A DNA stretch of 64,000 bases from Spirosoma endbachense (GTDB lineage: Bacteria; Bacteroidota; Bacteroidia; Cytophagales; Spirosomataceae), in the NCBI RefSeq assembly GCF_010233585.1, contig NZ_CP045997.1, positions 4,431,332 through 4,495,331 of the forward strand, read 5' to 3'. A model generated the notes under the pieces. The model was not told the origin of the DNA. It was given only the letters and a program-made list of their open reading frames with translations, and did not search any database. Position numbers and translations under genes: made by a program. This document shows, one piece after another, positions 16,276-25,102 of the stretch. Every line of letters starts with the position of its first letter. Position 1 is the first letter of the stretch.

Positions 16276-18435
16276 ATGTCTATCCAACTTACCGACAAGG
16301 TTAGCGAAGCCGCCCGGCGCGATATTCTGGATCTGGAAAAGAAGATAAGCTCGTTCCAGTCTGGCGATATAGCCGACGAAGCGTTCCGGAAATTCCGGCT
16401 CACACGTGGAGTTTATGGGCAGCGGCAACCGGGTGTGCAGATGATTCGGATCAAACTGCCCCACGGACGCATTACGGCTGACCAGCTCACCCGGATTGCC
16501 GACCTGTCGGATAAGTACGCGACGGGCAATCTCCACGCGACGACCCGTCAGGATATCCAGCTCCATTTTGTCAAACTGGCTGATTCACCCCAACTTTGGG
16601 CCGATCTTGAAGATGCTAGCATTACACTAAAAGAGGCCTGTGGCAACACGGTTCGGAACGTGACGGGTTCGGCACGCGCGGGCGTTGATCCAAGCGAGCC
16701 CTTTGACATTACGCCCTACGCCTTTTCCATATTTGACTATTTCCTGCGCAATCCAATCTGCCAGGATATGGGTCGGAAATTCAAGATTTCGCTCTCATCG
16801 AGTGAGAAGGATTCGGCCTATGGCTACATGCATGATGTGGGTCTGGTAGCACGGATTCAGGATGGCCAGCGTGGTTTTAAGGTAATGCTTGGCGGAGGTT
16901 TGGGCGCACAGCCTTTTTCGGCACAAACTGCATTTGAATTTCTGGAAGAAGAGCGCGTCATTCCCTTTATTGAGGGAGTTATCCGCGTATTTGATCGCTA
17001 CGGCGAGCGGCAGAAACGGCACAAAGCCCGGATGAAGTACCTGCTGAACGACATTGGTCTTGAGGAATTGCTCCGGCGCATTGACGAAGAGACGCCAGCC
17101 ATAAAAAATAAAGCGTTTTTGGTTGACAGCTCACAGTTTTCGGTGTCGGACCAATACGCCGAACGCCCGGAAGCCAGCAATTACCAACTGACCATCGGCC
17201 CCGAACAGAGTCAAAGTTCAAAGCTAAGCACCTGGTTCAAAACGAATGTATTTGAGCAAAAACAGGCGGGTTGGTATGCCGTTCAACTGCGGGTTTTACT
17301 CGGCGACATGCATTCAGATACGGCCCGTGCACTGGCACAGATTGTAAAGCAGTATGCTGCCGACGACATTCGGGTGACCGTCAATCAGGGCTATCTGCTT
17401 CGGTATATTCGTCCGGAGAACCTCACTGCTGTTTTTGAAGCGCTCGATGCGTTAGGTCTGGCTGAACCCGGCTTCGATACGACCGCCGATATTACAACCT
17501 GTCCTGGTACGGATACCTGTAATCTGGCCATTTCGAGCAGTTACGGCATCACTCGGGCTCTGGAAGAGATGATGCACGACGAGTTTCCTGACCTTGTTTT
17601 CAACGACGATATCAAGATCAAAATCTCGGGCTGTATGAACGGTTGTGGTCAGCATTCCGTTGCCAATATTGGCTATCACGGTTCGTCGCTTAAAAATGGC
17701 GCTTACGTCCTGCCTGCCTTACAGGTACTACTCGGTGGTGGCTTTAACGGCAAAGGTGAAGGACTGATTGCCGATAAAGTCATTAAGATTCCGGCAAAAC
17801 GTGGCCCTCATTCGCTCCGGTTTTTGCTCCGTGATTTTGAAGCCAATTCGTTCGATGGCGAGTACTACAGCGATTATTACGCTCGTCAGGGGAAGAACTA
17901 TTTCTACCAACTGCTTAAACCGCTGGCAGATCTGAAAACACTTATAGATAGCGACTATATCGACTGGGATCATACCGAACAGTATGTTACCGAAGTGGGT
18001 ATCGGCGAATGCGCCAGCGTACTGATCGACCTTGTAGCGACAACGTTGACCGAAGCCAGTGAAAAATTGGGTTGGGCACGCGAAGCCCTGGCCGAAAGTC
18101 GTTGGGCCGATGCGATCTACCATGCATATAATGTGTTCATTACGGGTGCCAGAGCTGCTCTGATGAGCCGTGATGTTCCAACCAACACGCAGCATGGCAT
18201 TGTGAGCGATTTCGATAAAACGTTCCTTGGCGAACCTGATTTCCATCAGGCCGAGGGCGACTTTAAAACGCTCGTATTCAGCATTAATAAACAGGAGCCA
18301 TCTGAAACGTTTGCGCGTCAGTTTATCGCGAAGGCCGAAGCCTTCCTGCAAGCCGTTCAAGCCTACCGTGAAGCTCAGATCGAGCTGGAAGGCCTTCCCG
18401 AATTGCAGGAATTAACGCAGGCGCAGGATAGCTAA
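16276..18435 (+). CDS. Siroheme sulfite/nitrite reductase with C-terminal HEPN-like extension
   Basis: 719 aa. The two ferredoxin-like half-domains and two catalytic halves of sulfite/nitrite reductases are present: GVYGQRQPGVQMIRIKLPHG near 45-64 and TTRQDIQLHFV near 89-99. The [4Fe-4S]/siroheme cysteines are C409, C415 (TCPGTDTCNLA) and C453, C457 (SGCMNGCGQH). Reaction: six-electron reduction of sulfite to sulfide, probably with ferredoxin or a flavoprotein donor, since no FMN domain is fused. Residues from about 570 to 700 form a helical extension (ARALAESRWADAIYHAYNVF-like pattern) similar to HEPN domains. Its neighbours cysDNH and cobA support sulfite rather than nitrite as the substrate. 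Confidence 0.9.
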   Translation: MSIQLTDKVSEAARRDILDLEKKISSFQSGDIADEAFRKFRLTRGVYGQRQPGVQMIRIKLPHGRITADQLTRIADLSDKYATGNLHATTRQDIQLHFVKLADSPQLWADLEDASITLKEACGNTVRNVTGSARAGVDPSEPFDITPYAFSIFDYFLRNPICQDMGRKFKISLSSSEKDSAYGYMHDVGLVARIQDGQRGFKVMLGGGLGAQPFSAQTAFEFLEEERVIPFIEGVIRVFDRYGERQKRHKARMKYLLNDIGLEELLRRIDEETPAIKNKAFLVDSSQFSVSDQYAERPEASNYQLTIGPEQSQSSKLSTWFKTNVFEQKQAGWYAVQLRVLLGDMHSDTARALAQIVKQYAADDIRVTVNQGYLLRYIRPENLTAVFEALDALGLAEPGFDTTADITTCPGTDTCNLAISSSYGITRALEEMMHDEFPDLVFNDDIKIKISGCMNGCGQHSVANIGYHGSSLKNGAYVLPALQVLLGGGFNGKGEGLIADKVIKIPAKRGPHSLRFLLRDFEANSFDGEYYSDYYARQGKNYFYQLLKPLADLKTLIDSDYIDWDHTEQYVTEVGIGECASVLIDLVATTLTEASEKLGWAREALAESRWADAIYHAYNVFITGARAALMSRDVPTNTQHGIVSDFDKTFLGEPDFHQAEGDFKTLVFSINKQEPSETFARQFIAKAEAFLQAVQAYREAQIELEGLPELQELTQAQDS

Positions 18436-18437
18436 GA

Positions 18438-18468
18438 ATTGACTGACTGAATGTTTCAGTCAGTCAAT
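18438..18468 (+). terminator. Perfect 14-bp hairpin between sulfite reductase and cobA
   Basis: Arms 18438-18451 and 18455-18468 with a 3-nt loop; the words TGACTGACTGAA repeat. A further copy of TTCAATCAGTCAAT runs into the cobA ATG. It resembles the other word-repeat spacers of this locus and is more likely a message-stability element than a strong stop. Confidence 0.5.
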
Positions 18469-18482
18469 AATTCAATCAGTCA

Positions 18483-19247
18483 ATGAAACTTACTCTCGTA
18501 GGAGCCGGACCTGGTGATCCGGATTTGATAACCATAAAAGGAATTCGGGCGTTGCAGGCTGCTGATGTGGTCATGTATGACGCCCTTGTTCATCCTGACC
18601 TGCTCGATCATTGCCGTCCTGATGCGCTGAAAGTTTACGTCGGCAAACGCCGGGGTGCTTATTCGTGTATGCAGGAAGATATTAATCCATTAATTGTACA
18701 CTATGCCCGGCAATATGGTCATGTTGTACGGCTCAAAGGGGGCGATTCGTTTGTGTTCGGCAGAGGTTACGAAGAGATCGAATTTGCTCGTCAGCACGGT
18801 ATAGAAACGGCCGTTGTCCCCGGTATATCAAGCAGTTATGCCGTTCCGGCCTCAGCAGGCATTCCCCTTACAACGCGGGGTTTATCCGAAAGTTTCTGGG
18901 TAGTTACCGGTACGACAAAAGCCGGACAGTTATCTGCTGATCTTCGGTTGGCAGCGCAGTCGTCGGCAACGGTTGTCGTGCTGATGGGCATGCACAAACT
19001 GGCTGAAATCATGTCCGTTTTTACCGACTTTGGCAAAACAGAAACGCCGGTTGCCATCATCCAGAATGGTACGTTACCCGACGAGCAGATCGTGATTGGA
19101 AACGTGGAAACGATCCTGGAAAAAGTAAACGAATCCGGCATCGGAAATCCAGCCATTATTGTTGTGGGTGAAGTGGCTGGCTTGCCAACCGGTCAGACGA
19201 CGGCGGTAGCAGAAGCGATCAGCCAGCATCTGTCAGAAACGAAATAA
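18483..19247 (+). CDS. cobA: Uroporphyrinogen-III C-methyltransferase (siroheme branch)
   Basis: 254 aa SUMT. The SAM-binding start LVGAGPGDPDLIT is at residues 4-16; VYVGKRRG near 51, RLKGGDSFVFGRGYEE near 80 and VVPGISSSYAVPASAGIPLT near 102 are all family blocks. It methylates uroporphyrinogen III twice to precorrin-2, the first step to siroheme, the cofactor of the sulfite reductase just upstream (47-nt spacer). No precorrin-2 dehydrogenase/ferrochelatase is fused or present in the window, so that step must be encoded elsewhere. Confidence 0.95.
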   Translation: MKLTLVGAGPGDPDLITIKGIRALQAADVVMYDALVHPDLLDHCRPDALKVYVGKRRGAYSCMQEDINPLIVHYARQYGHVVRLKGGDSFVFGRGYEEIEFARQHGIETAVVPGISSSYAVPASAGIPLTTRGLSESFWVVTGTTKAGQLSADLRLAAQSSATVVVLMGMHKLAEIMSVFTDFGKTETPVAIIQNGTLPDEQIVIGNVETILEKVNESGIGNPAIIVVGEVAGLPTGQTTAVAEAISQHLSETK

Positions 19248-19269
19248 AGCACAGGCAATGCCTGTTCAC

Positions 19270-19324
19270 ATACCAAAACCTGTAGAGAACGCCATTCCTG
19301 GCACTCTACAGGTTTTGGTATTTA
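19270..19324 (+). terminator. Perfect 18-bp terminator hairpin after cobA
   Basis: Arms 19270-19287 and 19304-19321 are exact complements with a 16-nt loop, followed by TTT. It marks the end of the sulfur locus. Confidence 0.75.
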
Positions 19325-19401
19325 TGACCATACTATTATCCTTAAATTCGTCAGTAAATGCTTATCATCTAAACTTTTCTATAGGTTTAATAAGGTTCAA
19401 A

Positions 19402-19494
19402 TTAATCACAAAGCACGCTAAAGCCTATTCGCAAAGGAGTTAAATCTTTGGCTAAATTTCGTTGTGTTTTTACTTCAGCGTACTTTGTGGTTAA
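19402..19494. repeat. Intergenic inverted repeat of the CACAAAG type
   Basis: The left arm 19402-19423 (TTAATCACAAAGCACGCTAA) and the right arm 19473-19494 (reverse complement TTAACCACAAAGTACGCTGA) pair with three mismatches; the middle holds CGCAAAGGAGTTAA. Repeats built on ACCACAAAG words are common between genes in Bacteroidota (general knowledge). It marks the change to the AT-rich region that follows. Confidence 0.6.
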
Positions 19495-19548
19495 CTTAAA
19501 AAGTGCGAACAGACCCATTTTTAAAACTTTAATACAGCAACATAAACG

Positions 19549-20421
19549 ATGAGAATAGTCGTAATAGTAGCGTTAGTTTCCTGTGCAATACGCTCATTTG
19601 GTCAAGCTAGCAACGCAAAAAAAAATGACCAAACTCAACCCTTTATTCTTGGCGTCATTGATCAAATTGCATCAACAGAATTATCGGAAACGAGAATCTT
19701 AAACATTTATCTCCCTGAAGGTTATACGAAAAACGATACGGCGAAGTATCCTGTCGTTTATCTGCTGGACGGCTCCGCAGACGAAGACTTTATTCATATT
19801 ATCGGGCTGTATCAGTTTAATAACTTTGCCTGGATAAACCGGGTACCTAAGTCAATTATTGTTGGTATTGCCAATGTGGACAGAAAGAGAGATTTTACAT
19901 TTCCGACCACCAATACCGAAGACAGGAAAAAGAATCCGACTTCGGGACATTCCGACAAATTTTTAAATTTTATAGAAAAAGAATTGCAGCCCTATATTCA
20001 AACCAAATACAGAACTAATTCATCAAAAACGATTATTGGACAATCACTTGGGGGGTTATTAGCCACTGAAATTTTATTAAAAAAGCCATTACTCTTCAAT
20101 AAGTACATTATTATAAGCCCTAGTTTATGGTGGGATAATGGTTCTTTGTTAGCCGGTAAATCAGCCCTTTTACAGAAAAATTTTCCAAAGAAAACGGACA
20201 TTTATATTGGCGTCGGGAAAGAAGGGCTTACGCCGGGTACGATTCCACGCGTTATGGAAGTAGATGCCAATCTGTTAGCAGACAAACTCAGGAGCTTGGA
20301 AAGCAGCCAGATAACGGTTCATTTTGATTACTTACCTCAGGAAGACCATGCCACAGTAACCCATCAGGCCGTATTCAATGCATTACGGCTTTTATATCCT
20401 GTAATTCATACCGATAAATAA
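19549..20421 (+). CDS. Secreted alpha/beta-hydrolase-fold esterase (Fes/IroE-like)
   Basis: 290 aa with a signal peptide ending near SFGQ (residue 19). The nucleophile elbow GQSLGG lies near residue 166, the PSLWWDN block near 193, and a late acidic/His pair EDHAT near 265, the pattern of the putative esterase (PF00756-like) family that includes siderophore esterases. Probable role: hydrolysis of an ester, possibly a siderophore, outside the cytoplasm; the substrate is not known. The gene is visibly richer in A and T than the sulfur locus, as is the next gene, which may point to transfer. Confidence 0.8.
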   Translation: MRIVVIVALVSCAIRSFGQASNAKKNDQTQPFILGVIDQIASTELSETRILNIYLPEGYTKNDTAKYPVVYLLDGSADEDFIHIIGLYQFNNFAWINRVPKSIIVGIANVDRKRDFTFPTTNTEDRKKNPTSGHSDKFLNFIEKELQPYIQTKYRTNSSKTIIGQSLGGLLATEILLKKPLLFNKYIIISPSLWWDNGSLLAGKSALLQKNFPKKTDIYIGVGKEGLTPGTIPRVMEVDANLLADKLRSLESSQITVHFDYLPQEDHATVTHQAVFNALRLLYPVIHTDK

Positions 20422-20636
20422 GCTAAGAATCATCCACAAAAGGACCAACCGTGAGACTCTTCAGGAATAACAATAGAACAATACCATTTTAAAATTTACC
20501 AATATTAATTTTTGTCCTATATTAGGCTCTCGGATCAAGAATTCTGTATAGTACAAACTACATGAATAGAACAGAATAGTTTAATAAATCCACTTACAAC
20601 TAGTTCCTCTTTTATACATTCTAAAGACTATTTATT

Positions 20637-21047
20637 ATGAGAGCCGCTACTTCTACCGTTCTTTACAAATGGTTCAATGAGGTCTGGAACGACGACAACG
20701 AAGATGCAATCGATCAGCTAATGACTTCGGAGTCTGCTGCCAATGGAATCTTAACGGCAGATCAGCCGAAAGGCCCAGAGGGGTTTAAAATTTTCTTCAG
20801 AGGATTTAGAAGCCAATTTCAATCGGTTCGCATTGAGATTGATGATGTAATTTCGCAAGATAACGTTGAAGCAGCGAGAACTACTGTCCATGCCATTCAC
20901 ACGCAAACGGGGAAAAATGTAACCTTCTCCGGCATGTGTATGGTCAGAACTAAAGATGGAAAAATTGATGAGGCATGGAATAACTACGACTTTCTTGATC
21001 TGTATCAGCAACTCGGCCAGCAACTAACTCCCGTTGCCGAACCTTAA
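20637..21047 (+). CDS. SnoaL-like / ester cyclase family protein
   Basis: 136 aa NTF2-fold protein: the pattern LYKWFNEVWN at the N-terminus, FFRGFRSQFQSVRIEIDDVI in the middle and KIDEAWNNYDFLDLYQQLG near the end is that of SnoaL-like ester cyclases. Such small proteins bind hydrophobic ligands, some being enzymes; a specific reaction cannot be assigned. No signal peptide. It is followed by the largest perfect hairpin in the window and converges on hisS. Confidence 0.8.
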   Translation: MRAATSTVLYKWFNEVWNDDNEDAIDQLMTSESAANGILTADQPKGPEGFKIFFRGFRSQFQSVRIEIDDVISQDNVEAARTTVHAIHTQTGKNVTFSGMCMVRTKDGKIDEAWNNYDFLDLYQQLGQQLTPVAEP

Positions 21048-21111
21048 GCAAAAAGAAAGCAGAGGAATTGCCATTCATCAATCCATATTTTGCCTAAACG
21101 TGTATAATAGG

Positions 21112-21176
21112 CATGTCTTCCGGATGAAGGTGTGCCACGGTTCAAAACCGTGGCACACCTTCATCCGGAAGACATG
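21112..21176. repeat. Long hairpin repeat (GTGCCACGG core family), copy 2, perfect 31-bp stem
   Basis: Arms 21112-21142 and 21146-21176 are exact complements with a 3-nt loop (CAA). The apex is GTGCCACGGTT / AACCGTGGCAC; the outer 20 bp differ from those of the other copies. It lies between the convergent SnoaL-like and hisS genes and can work as a two-way terminator. Confidence 0.9.
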
Positions 21177-21208
21177 ATGCTATCAAAACTTAGTGATACT
21201 CTACTACC

Positions 21209-22573
21209 TTATTTGCTCACATGCTCTACCACGGCATCCGCGCTTATCTTCTGCTGCTCGCCGGTTACCATGTTCTTGATCGACAATAGGCCGGTCTGCA
21301 CTTCTTCCGAACCAATCAGTATGACATAAGGAATCGCCTTGGCATTGGCATAATCGAGCATTTTCTTAACTTTTGCCAGATCAGGATAGGCTTCCGCAGC
21401 GATATCGGCACGACGAAGCTTGTTCAATAAAGGCAAGGCAACCGAACGGGCGGCTTCATCGAATGGCACAATAAGCACTTGCGTCCCCTGCCCTGCCGAA
21501 GCCGGGAACAGGTTAAGCTCATCCATGACGTCGTAGATCCGGTCAACGCCAAACGAAATACCCACACCCGACAGACCCGGCATGCCGAATGCACCCGTCA
21601 GGTTGTCGTAGCGGCCGCCCCCGCTAACACTCCCAATGGAAACGCCGTTGGCCTTAACTTCAAAAATAGCACCGGTATAATAAGATAGACCGCGCGCCAA
21701 TGTCGGATCAATTTCAACCCGAGAATCAGTCAGCCCATACTGATCCACCAATTGAAGGGTCTGCTCCAGTTCTCTTGTTCCCTGACTAGCCGTTTCCGAC
21801 GTCGAAAGCCATGTTTTCAGTTGGTTTATCACCAGCAATACTTCCTGGCCACCCAACTCAAACATCGGATCGAGCTTTACAATCGATTCCTCCGAAAAAC
21901 CACGCTCGCGCAATTCATCAAGGACTTTTTCTTTTCCGATCTTATCTAATTTATCGATCGCTACACTTAACAATCCTTCTTTGCCCGGTGCTCCAATTAC
22001 CTCAGCAATACCAGCCAGAATTTTGCGATTGTTGATCTTTAATGTAAAATCGGCAACACCCAGGTTCCGGAAAACCTCATGGATCATCAATACAATTTCG
22101 GCCTCACAAAGCAACGAATCCGTACCCACCACATCGGCGTCGCACTGATAAAACTCCCGATAACGTCCTTTCTGCGGCCGATCGGCCCGCCAGACGGCTT
22201 GCATCTGATAGCGTTTAAACGGTAATGCCAAATTAGTGCGGTTCATGACCACATATCGGGCAAAAGGAACCGTCAGATCATAGCGAAGCCCTTTTTCGGC
22301 AATTTTTGGCGTCAATTTTTTCGAACCATCCTGTAAGTCAGCTTCGGTCAGATTAGCGGCAAAATCGCCGGAGTTGAGTATCTTGAAGAGAAGCTGATCG
22401 CCTTCGTCGCCGTACTTGCCGGTCAGCACCGACAGGTTTTCCATGGATGGCGTTTCGAGCGGCAAAAAGCCAAAACGTTTGAAGGTCTGTCGAATGGTAT
22501 CGAATATAAACAGCCGTTTGCTCATCTGCTCCGGCCCAAAGTCACGCGTTCCTTTAACAAGTGATGGTTTCAT
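21209..22573 (-). CDS. hisS: Histidyl-tRNA synthetase
   Basis: 454 aa class II synthetase. KGTRDFGPEQ starts the protein; motif 2 with FKRYQMQAVWRADRPQKGRY lies near 116, the histidine-specific blocks SVSGGGRYDNLTG and ARGLSYYTG near 295-330, motif 3 GVGISFGVDRIYD near 338, and the C-terminal anticodon domain ends with ISADAVVEHV. It charges tRNA-His. It is transcribed alone; a perfect TAATTTTG -7 box lies only 4 nt before the start codon. Confidence 0.96.
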   Translation of the reverse strand: MKPSLVKGTRDFGPEQMSKRLFIFDTIRQTFKRFGFLPLETPSMENLSVLTGKYGDEGDQLLFKILNSGDFAANLTEADLQDGSKKLTPKIAEKGLRYDLTVPFARYVVMNRTNLALPFKRYQMQAVWRADRPQKGRYREFYQCDADVVGTDSLLCEAEIVLMIHEVFRNLGVADFTLKINNRKILAGIAEVIGAPGKEGLLSVAIDKLDKIGKEKVLDELRERGFSEESIVKLDPMFELGGQEVLLVINQLKTWLSTSETASQGTRELEQTLQLVDQYGLTDSRVEIDPTLARGLSYYTGAIFEVKANGVSIGSVSGGGRYDNLTGAFGMPGLSGVGISFGVDRIYDVMDELNLFPASAGQGTQVLIVPFDEAARSVALPLLNKLRRADIAAEAYPDLAKVKKMLDYANAKAIPYVILIGSEEVQTGLLSIKNMVTGEQQKISADAVVEHVSK

Positions 22574-22577
22574 CCCG

Positions 22578-22585
22578 CAAAATTA
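22578..22585 (-). promoter_or_regulatory. -7 box TAATTTTG of hisS
   Basis: An exact TAnnTTTG match on the minus strand, 4 nt before the hisS ATG. No TTTG is seen at the -33 distance (T-rich TTTTA instead). If used, the message would have almost no leader. Confidence 0.4.
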
Positions 22586-22705
22586 CGGATGAGGGCGGAA
22601 TAAAATGAGTTTGATTTAGGAAAGCCCGTAGCTACGTTCCTGTAGCGTTTCTGATTGCATCTATTTATGCGCGTTGGTCAAACGAAAAATGCAGTCGGGT
22701 ACTGC

Positions 22706-23794
22706 TTATCGTACACTAAATACACGCTCAACGAACGAACGGGATTTTACCGGGAGGTCCATACGAGTCACGTCGCGATCGAAAGGGCGGTTCAGATTAT
22801 TGCCCGCCAGATCTTCCAGTCGTCCCTCTATTCGTAATCGGTACTGGCCAGCCCTCCACGGTTCTGCGGGCTTAAATTGGGCTCGTTTTTCTTCATCGTC
22901 GGGTTGCCACGTACCTGAAATTGGTTTCCCATTTTCGCCAGAGACATGTAGGGTTTCGATCAGGAGACTATAATCGAGAGCCTCTCCGAACGTGACTTCC
23001 AGCGGTTGCACACTTCCCAATTGGGGCTGATTGATGGTCCACTGGGCCGGATTGGGAGAAAGGCTATCCCGTTGAACAGTTAAAAATGATTTTGTTGCTG
23101 TTTTCCCCAAAACCGCTCCCTGCTGATCGGGCCAATCCGAAGAAACAACCAGTTGATAGTGAACGGACGCTTGCAAAGGGGCACCTAATCGTTTGTTAGG
23201 CTGCAAATCACGTTTGATTCGGCCGGGGTCCAGCCAAAGTGTAAGAACGGTTCGGTCGGCGTTCCAGAGTTCAGGCTGGAGATTAAGAAATACGCCGGGC
23301 AAGGTATCGGTGTTATTTTTCAGGATGGCAACATACTTCTGCGATTGTCCTTCCTGCATAGGTCGGGAAAAATGCAGGTAGATTTTCAGCAAGTTATCCG
23401 GCAGTGAATCCTGAGAAGGATAAATAGCCAGTAAAGCAGGATTGTCACCCGTCGCCAGAGAAGGGATAGTGAGATTGCTCAGCCGTTTATTGCGTAGCCA
23501 AACGGTATAGCTCAGGCCACGGGTAAATGGTATAAGCGGCTGAAAAACAATATCGTCGCCAACCCGTTTGTACTTACCCAAAATGGCCGTCTCTTTATTG
23601 GCCAGCCGCACCGATAGCAATTGTGACAGCGAATCCACCGAAACAGATTCAACAAGTTGTTGAGGAATAACCAGTCCGGTAGCCCGTTTGCCATCCCAAC
23701 GGATCGCAATTCCGGTATCTCCCGACTGTTGACAACCCGACAGCAGACAGAATGCAAAAAAAATCAGGCCACACAACGCGTGTAACCTGATCAT
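22706..23794 (-). CDS. Lipoprotein with SbsA-type Ig-like domains
   Basis: 362 aa from the ATG at 23794. An earlier in-frame start would overlap the upstream gene and hide the signal peptide; from here the N-terminus MIRLHALCGLIFFAFCLLSGC ends in a lipobox (Cys at residue 21). At least two Ig-like modules are visible: near 110-210 (LLKIYLHFSRPMQEG...) and near 270-345 (PLEVTFGEALDYSLL..., RLRIEGRLEDLAGNN), the latter with the typical Big_5/SbsA ending. It is probably held at an envelope membrane. It lies 16 nt after the propeller-like gene, so the two are likely cotranscribed. Function unknown. Confidence 0.7.
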   Translation of the reverse strand: MIRLHALCGLIFFAFCLLSGCQQSGDTGIAIRWDGKRATGLVIPQQLVESVSVDSLSQLLSVRLANKETAILGKYKRVGDDIVFQPLIPFTRGLSYTVWLRNKRLSNLTIPSLATGDNPALLAIYPSQDSLPDNLLKIYLHFSRPMQEGQSQKYVAILKNNTDTLPGVFLNLQPELWNADRTVLTLWLDPGRIKRDLQPNKRLGAPLQASVHYQLVVSSDWPDQQGAVLGKTATKSFLTVQRDSLSPNPAQWTINQPQLGSVQPLEVTFGEALDYSLLIETLHVSGENGKPISGTWQPDDEEKRAQFKPAEPWRAGQYRLRIEGRLEDLAGNNLNRPFDRDVTRMDLPVKSRSFVERVFSVR

Positions 23795-23810
23795 GTAGTG
23801 CCATCTATGC

Positions 23811-24923
23811 CTATAATAACCAATCATTGGAAGTCCAAAGATCAAGATTACCGTTTGATCGACGCTGTAGTAAGATCATTCGTGTATCATCCAGTTTGTC
23901 GAGCTGGATCACATTGGTCAAGGGAAGCGATACAAAATCCACCCCGGCGGTAGCAAAATTTTCAACTACGGGCGTCGTCAATGAGCCCTGGTAGGCTTCG
24001 ATATTCTTGTATCGTACCTTAAATACCGGCCGACTAGAGTTGGCCATGATCAGGAAGGATTCATTGCCTTTTTTCAGGGTGATAATATCCAGGGGCTGGT
24101 TGCCGCTGCCCATTTCAGCAACGGTTCTACCTTTTACATGGCTTCCGGCCTTTAATTCGTCGAGCGGAAACAACACCAATGGCGTACAGGTGTAGCTGGC
24201 CAACAGGTATTTTTTGCCCTTTATTTCGGTCGTTGTGAATGTCTTGATCGGTGCCATCGTTTCATATTTGCCGTGGGCAGCATGGTAGATTTCGAGTGAT
24301 GCCTGGTCCTGGGCGTTTGTAAACGGAAACGGAATGCTACGAAACGTAGATCCGAACTCCTGATTCGACAACCCGCTGACCATCACTTTCCCGTCGGCAT
24401 ATCCCATGTCGGAAATGGCGGCAACCCGTAATGATTCACCCCGCTTATCTTTAGCATCTTCGGCAGGAACGTTCGTTAGTGCCAGTGTTGAAAACGGAAT
24501 GGCGTCCAGCGAAACGGCGGAGATTTTATCGCCCTCAATCCGGAGCAAAACGGGCGTACCATCACTGTGTTGTACGGCACAATAGACGTTCTTCGACTTT
24601 GGATTGACAGCAATGTCCTGAATCGTAATGTTTTTCACTTCGGTCCCTAAAAGGGCGGCAATCTTCTGATCAATATTTTTAATATCGATCGGATTAGGCT
24701 TTTCGACCAGGGCGGCATCTTTGGTATCGATGGCAAAAACCGTAGCGCTTTTCCCATCACCAATAAACAGAACCCCGTCGGGGCCGAATGTCAGTGCATT
24801 GATTGATTTAATGCCGGGTGTTCCGATTACGAACCCATACTGATTACGGGTGGAGCGGGTAGTGGTAGCTAGTAATAGCAGCCCAACTAAGCCTACTGCC
24901 AGTACGGAATATATTTTTTTCAT
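23811..24923 (-). CDS. Secreted beta-propeller-like protein of unknown function
   Basis: 370 aa. The signal peptide or anchor is MKKIYSVLAVGLVGLLLLAT. The mature part shows spaced strands of the NHL/propeller type (INALTFGPDGVLFIGDGKSA, ITIQDIAVNPKSKNVYCAVQ, DPLTNVIQLDKLDD-like blades), with about six or seven likely repeats. No catalytic motif is recognised and there is no CXXCH heme site. The downstream gene encodes an Ig-like lipoprotein 16 nt away, so they may act together in the envelope. Confidence 0.6.
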   Translation of the reverse strand: MKKIYSVLAVGLVGLLLLATTTRSTRNQYGFVIGTPGIKSINALTFGPDGVLFIGDGKSATVFAIDTKDAALVEKPNPIDIKNIDQKIAALLGTEVKNITIQDIAVNPKSKNVYCAVQHSDGTPVLLRIEGDKISAVSLDAIPFSTLALTNVPAEDAKDKRGESLRVAAISDMGYADGKVMVSGLSNQEFGSTFRSIPFPFTNAQDQASLEIYHAAHGKYETMAPIKTFTTTEIKGKKYLLASYTCTPLVLFPLDELKAGSHVKGRTVAEMGSGNQPLDIITLKKGNESFLIMANSSRPVFKVRYKNIEAYQGSLTTPVVENFATAGVDFVSLPLTNVIQLDKLDDTRMILLQRRSNGNLDLWTSNDWLL

Positions 24924-25044
24924 GTTTGTAAAGGTTAGTTTCTTATAACTACGTTGATAATGGGTTTACTGCGTGAATATAAGCAGATTAGCTCACGTTT
25001 CTACGCATCTTAATTGAGTTCAAAGGCTTTTCTTAGGCTAAAGC

Positions 25045-25077
25045 AAAAACCCTGGCTTGACGCAACGCAAACCAGGG
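25045..25077 (-). terminator. Terminator of the YceI gene
   Basis: Arms 25050-25055 (CCCTGG) and 25072-25077 (CCAGGG); read on the minus strand it is followed by a run of T (AAAAA at 25045-25049 on +). Confidence 0.6.
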
Positions 25078-25102
25078 CGACACCAGAATTAGTAAGGTGT
25101 TA

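Noticed and set aside
16276..18435. Reading the siroheme enzyme as an assimilatory nitrite reductase
   Set aside because: No nitrate/nitrite genes nearby; cysH, cysD, cysN and cobA make sulfite the better substrate, though the fold alone cannot decide.
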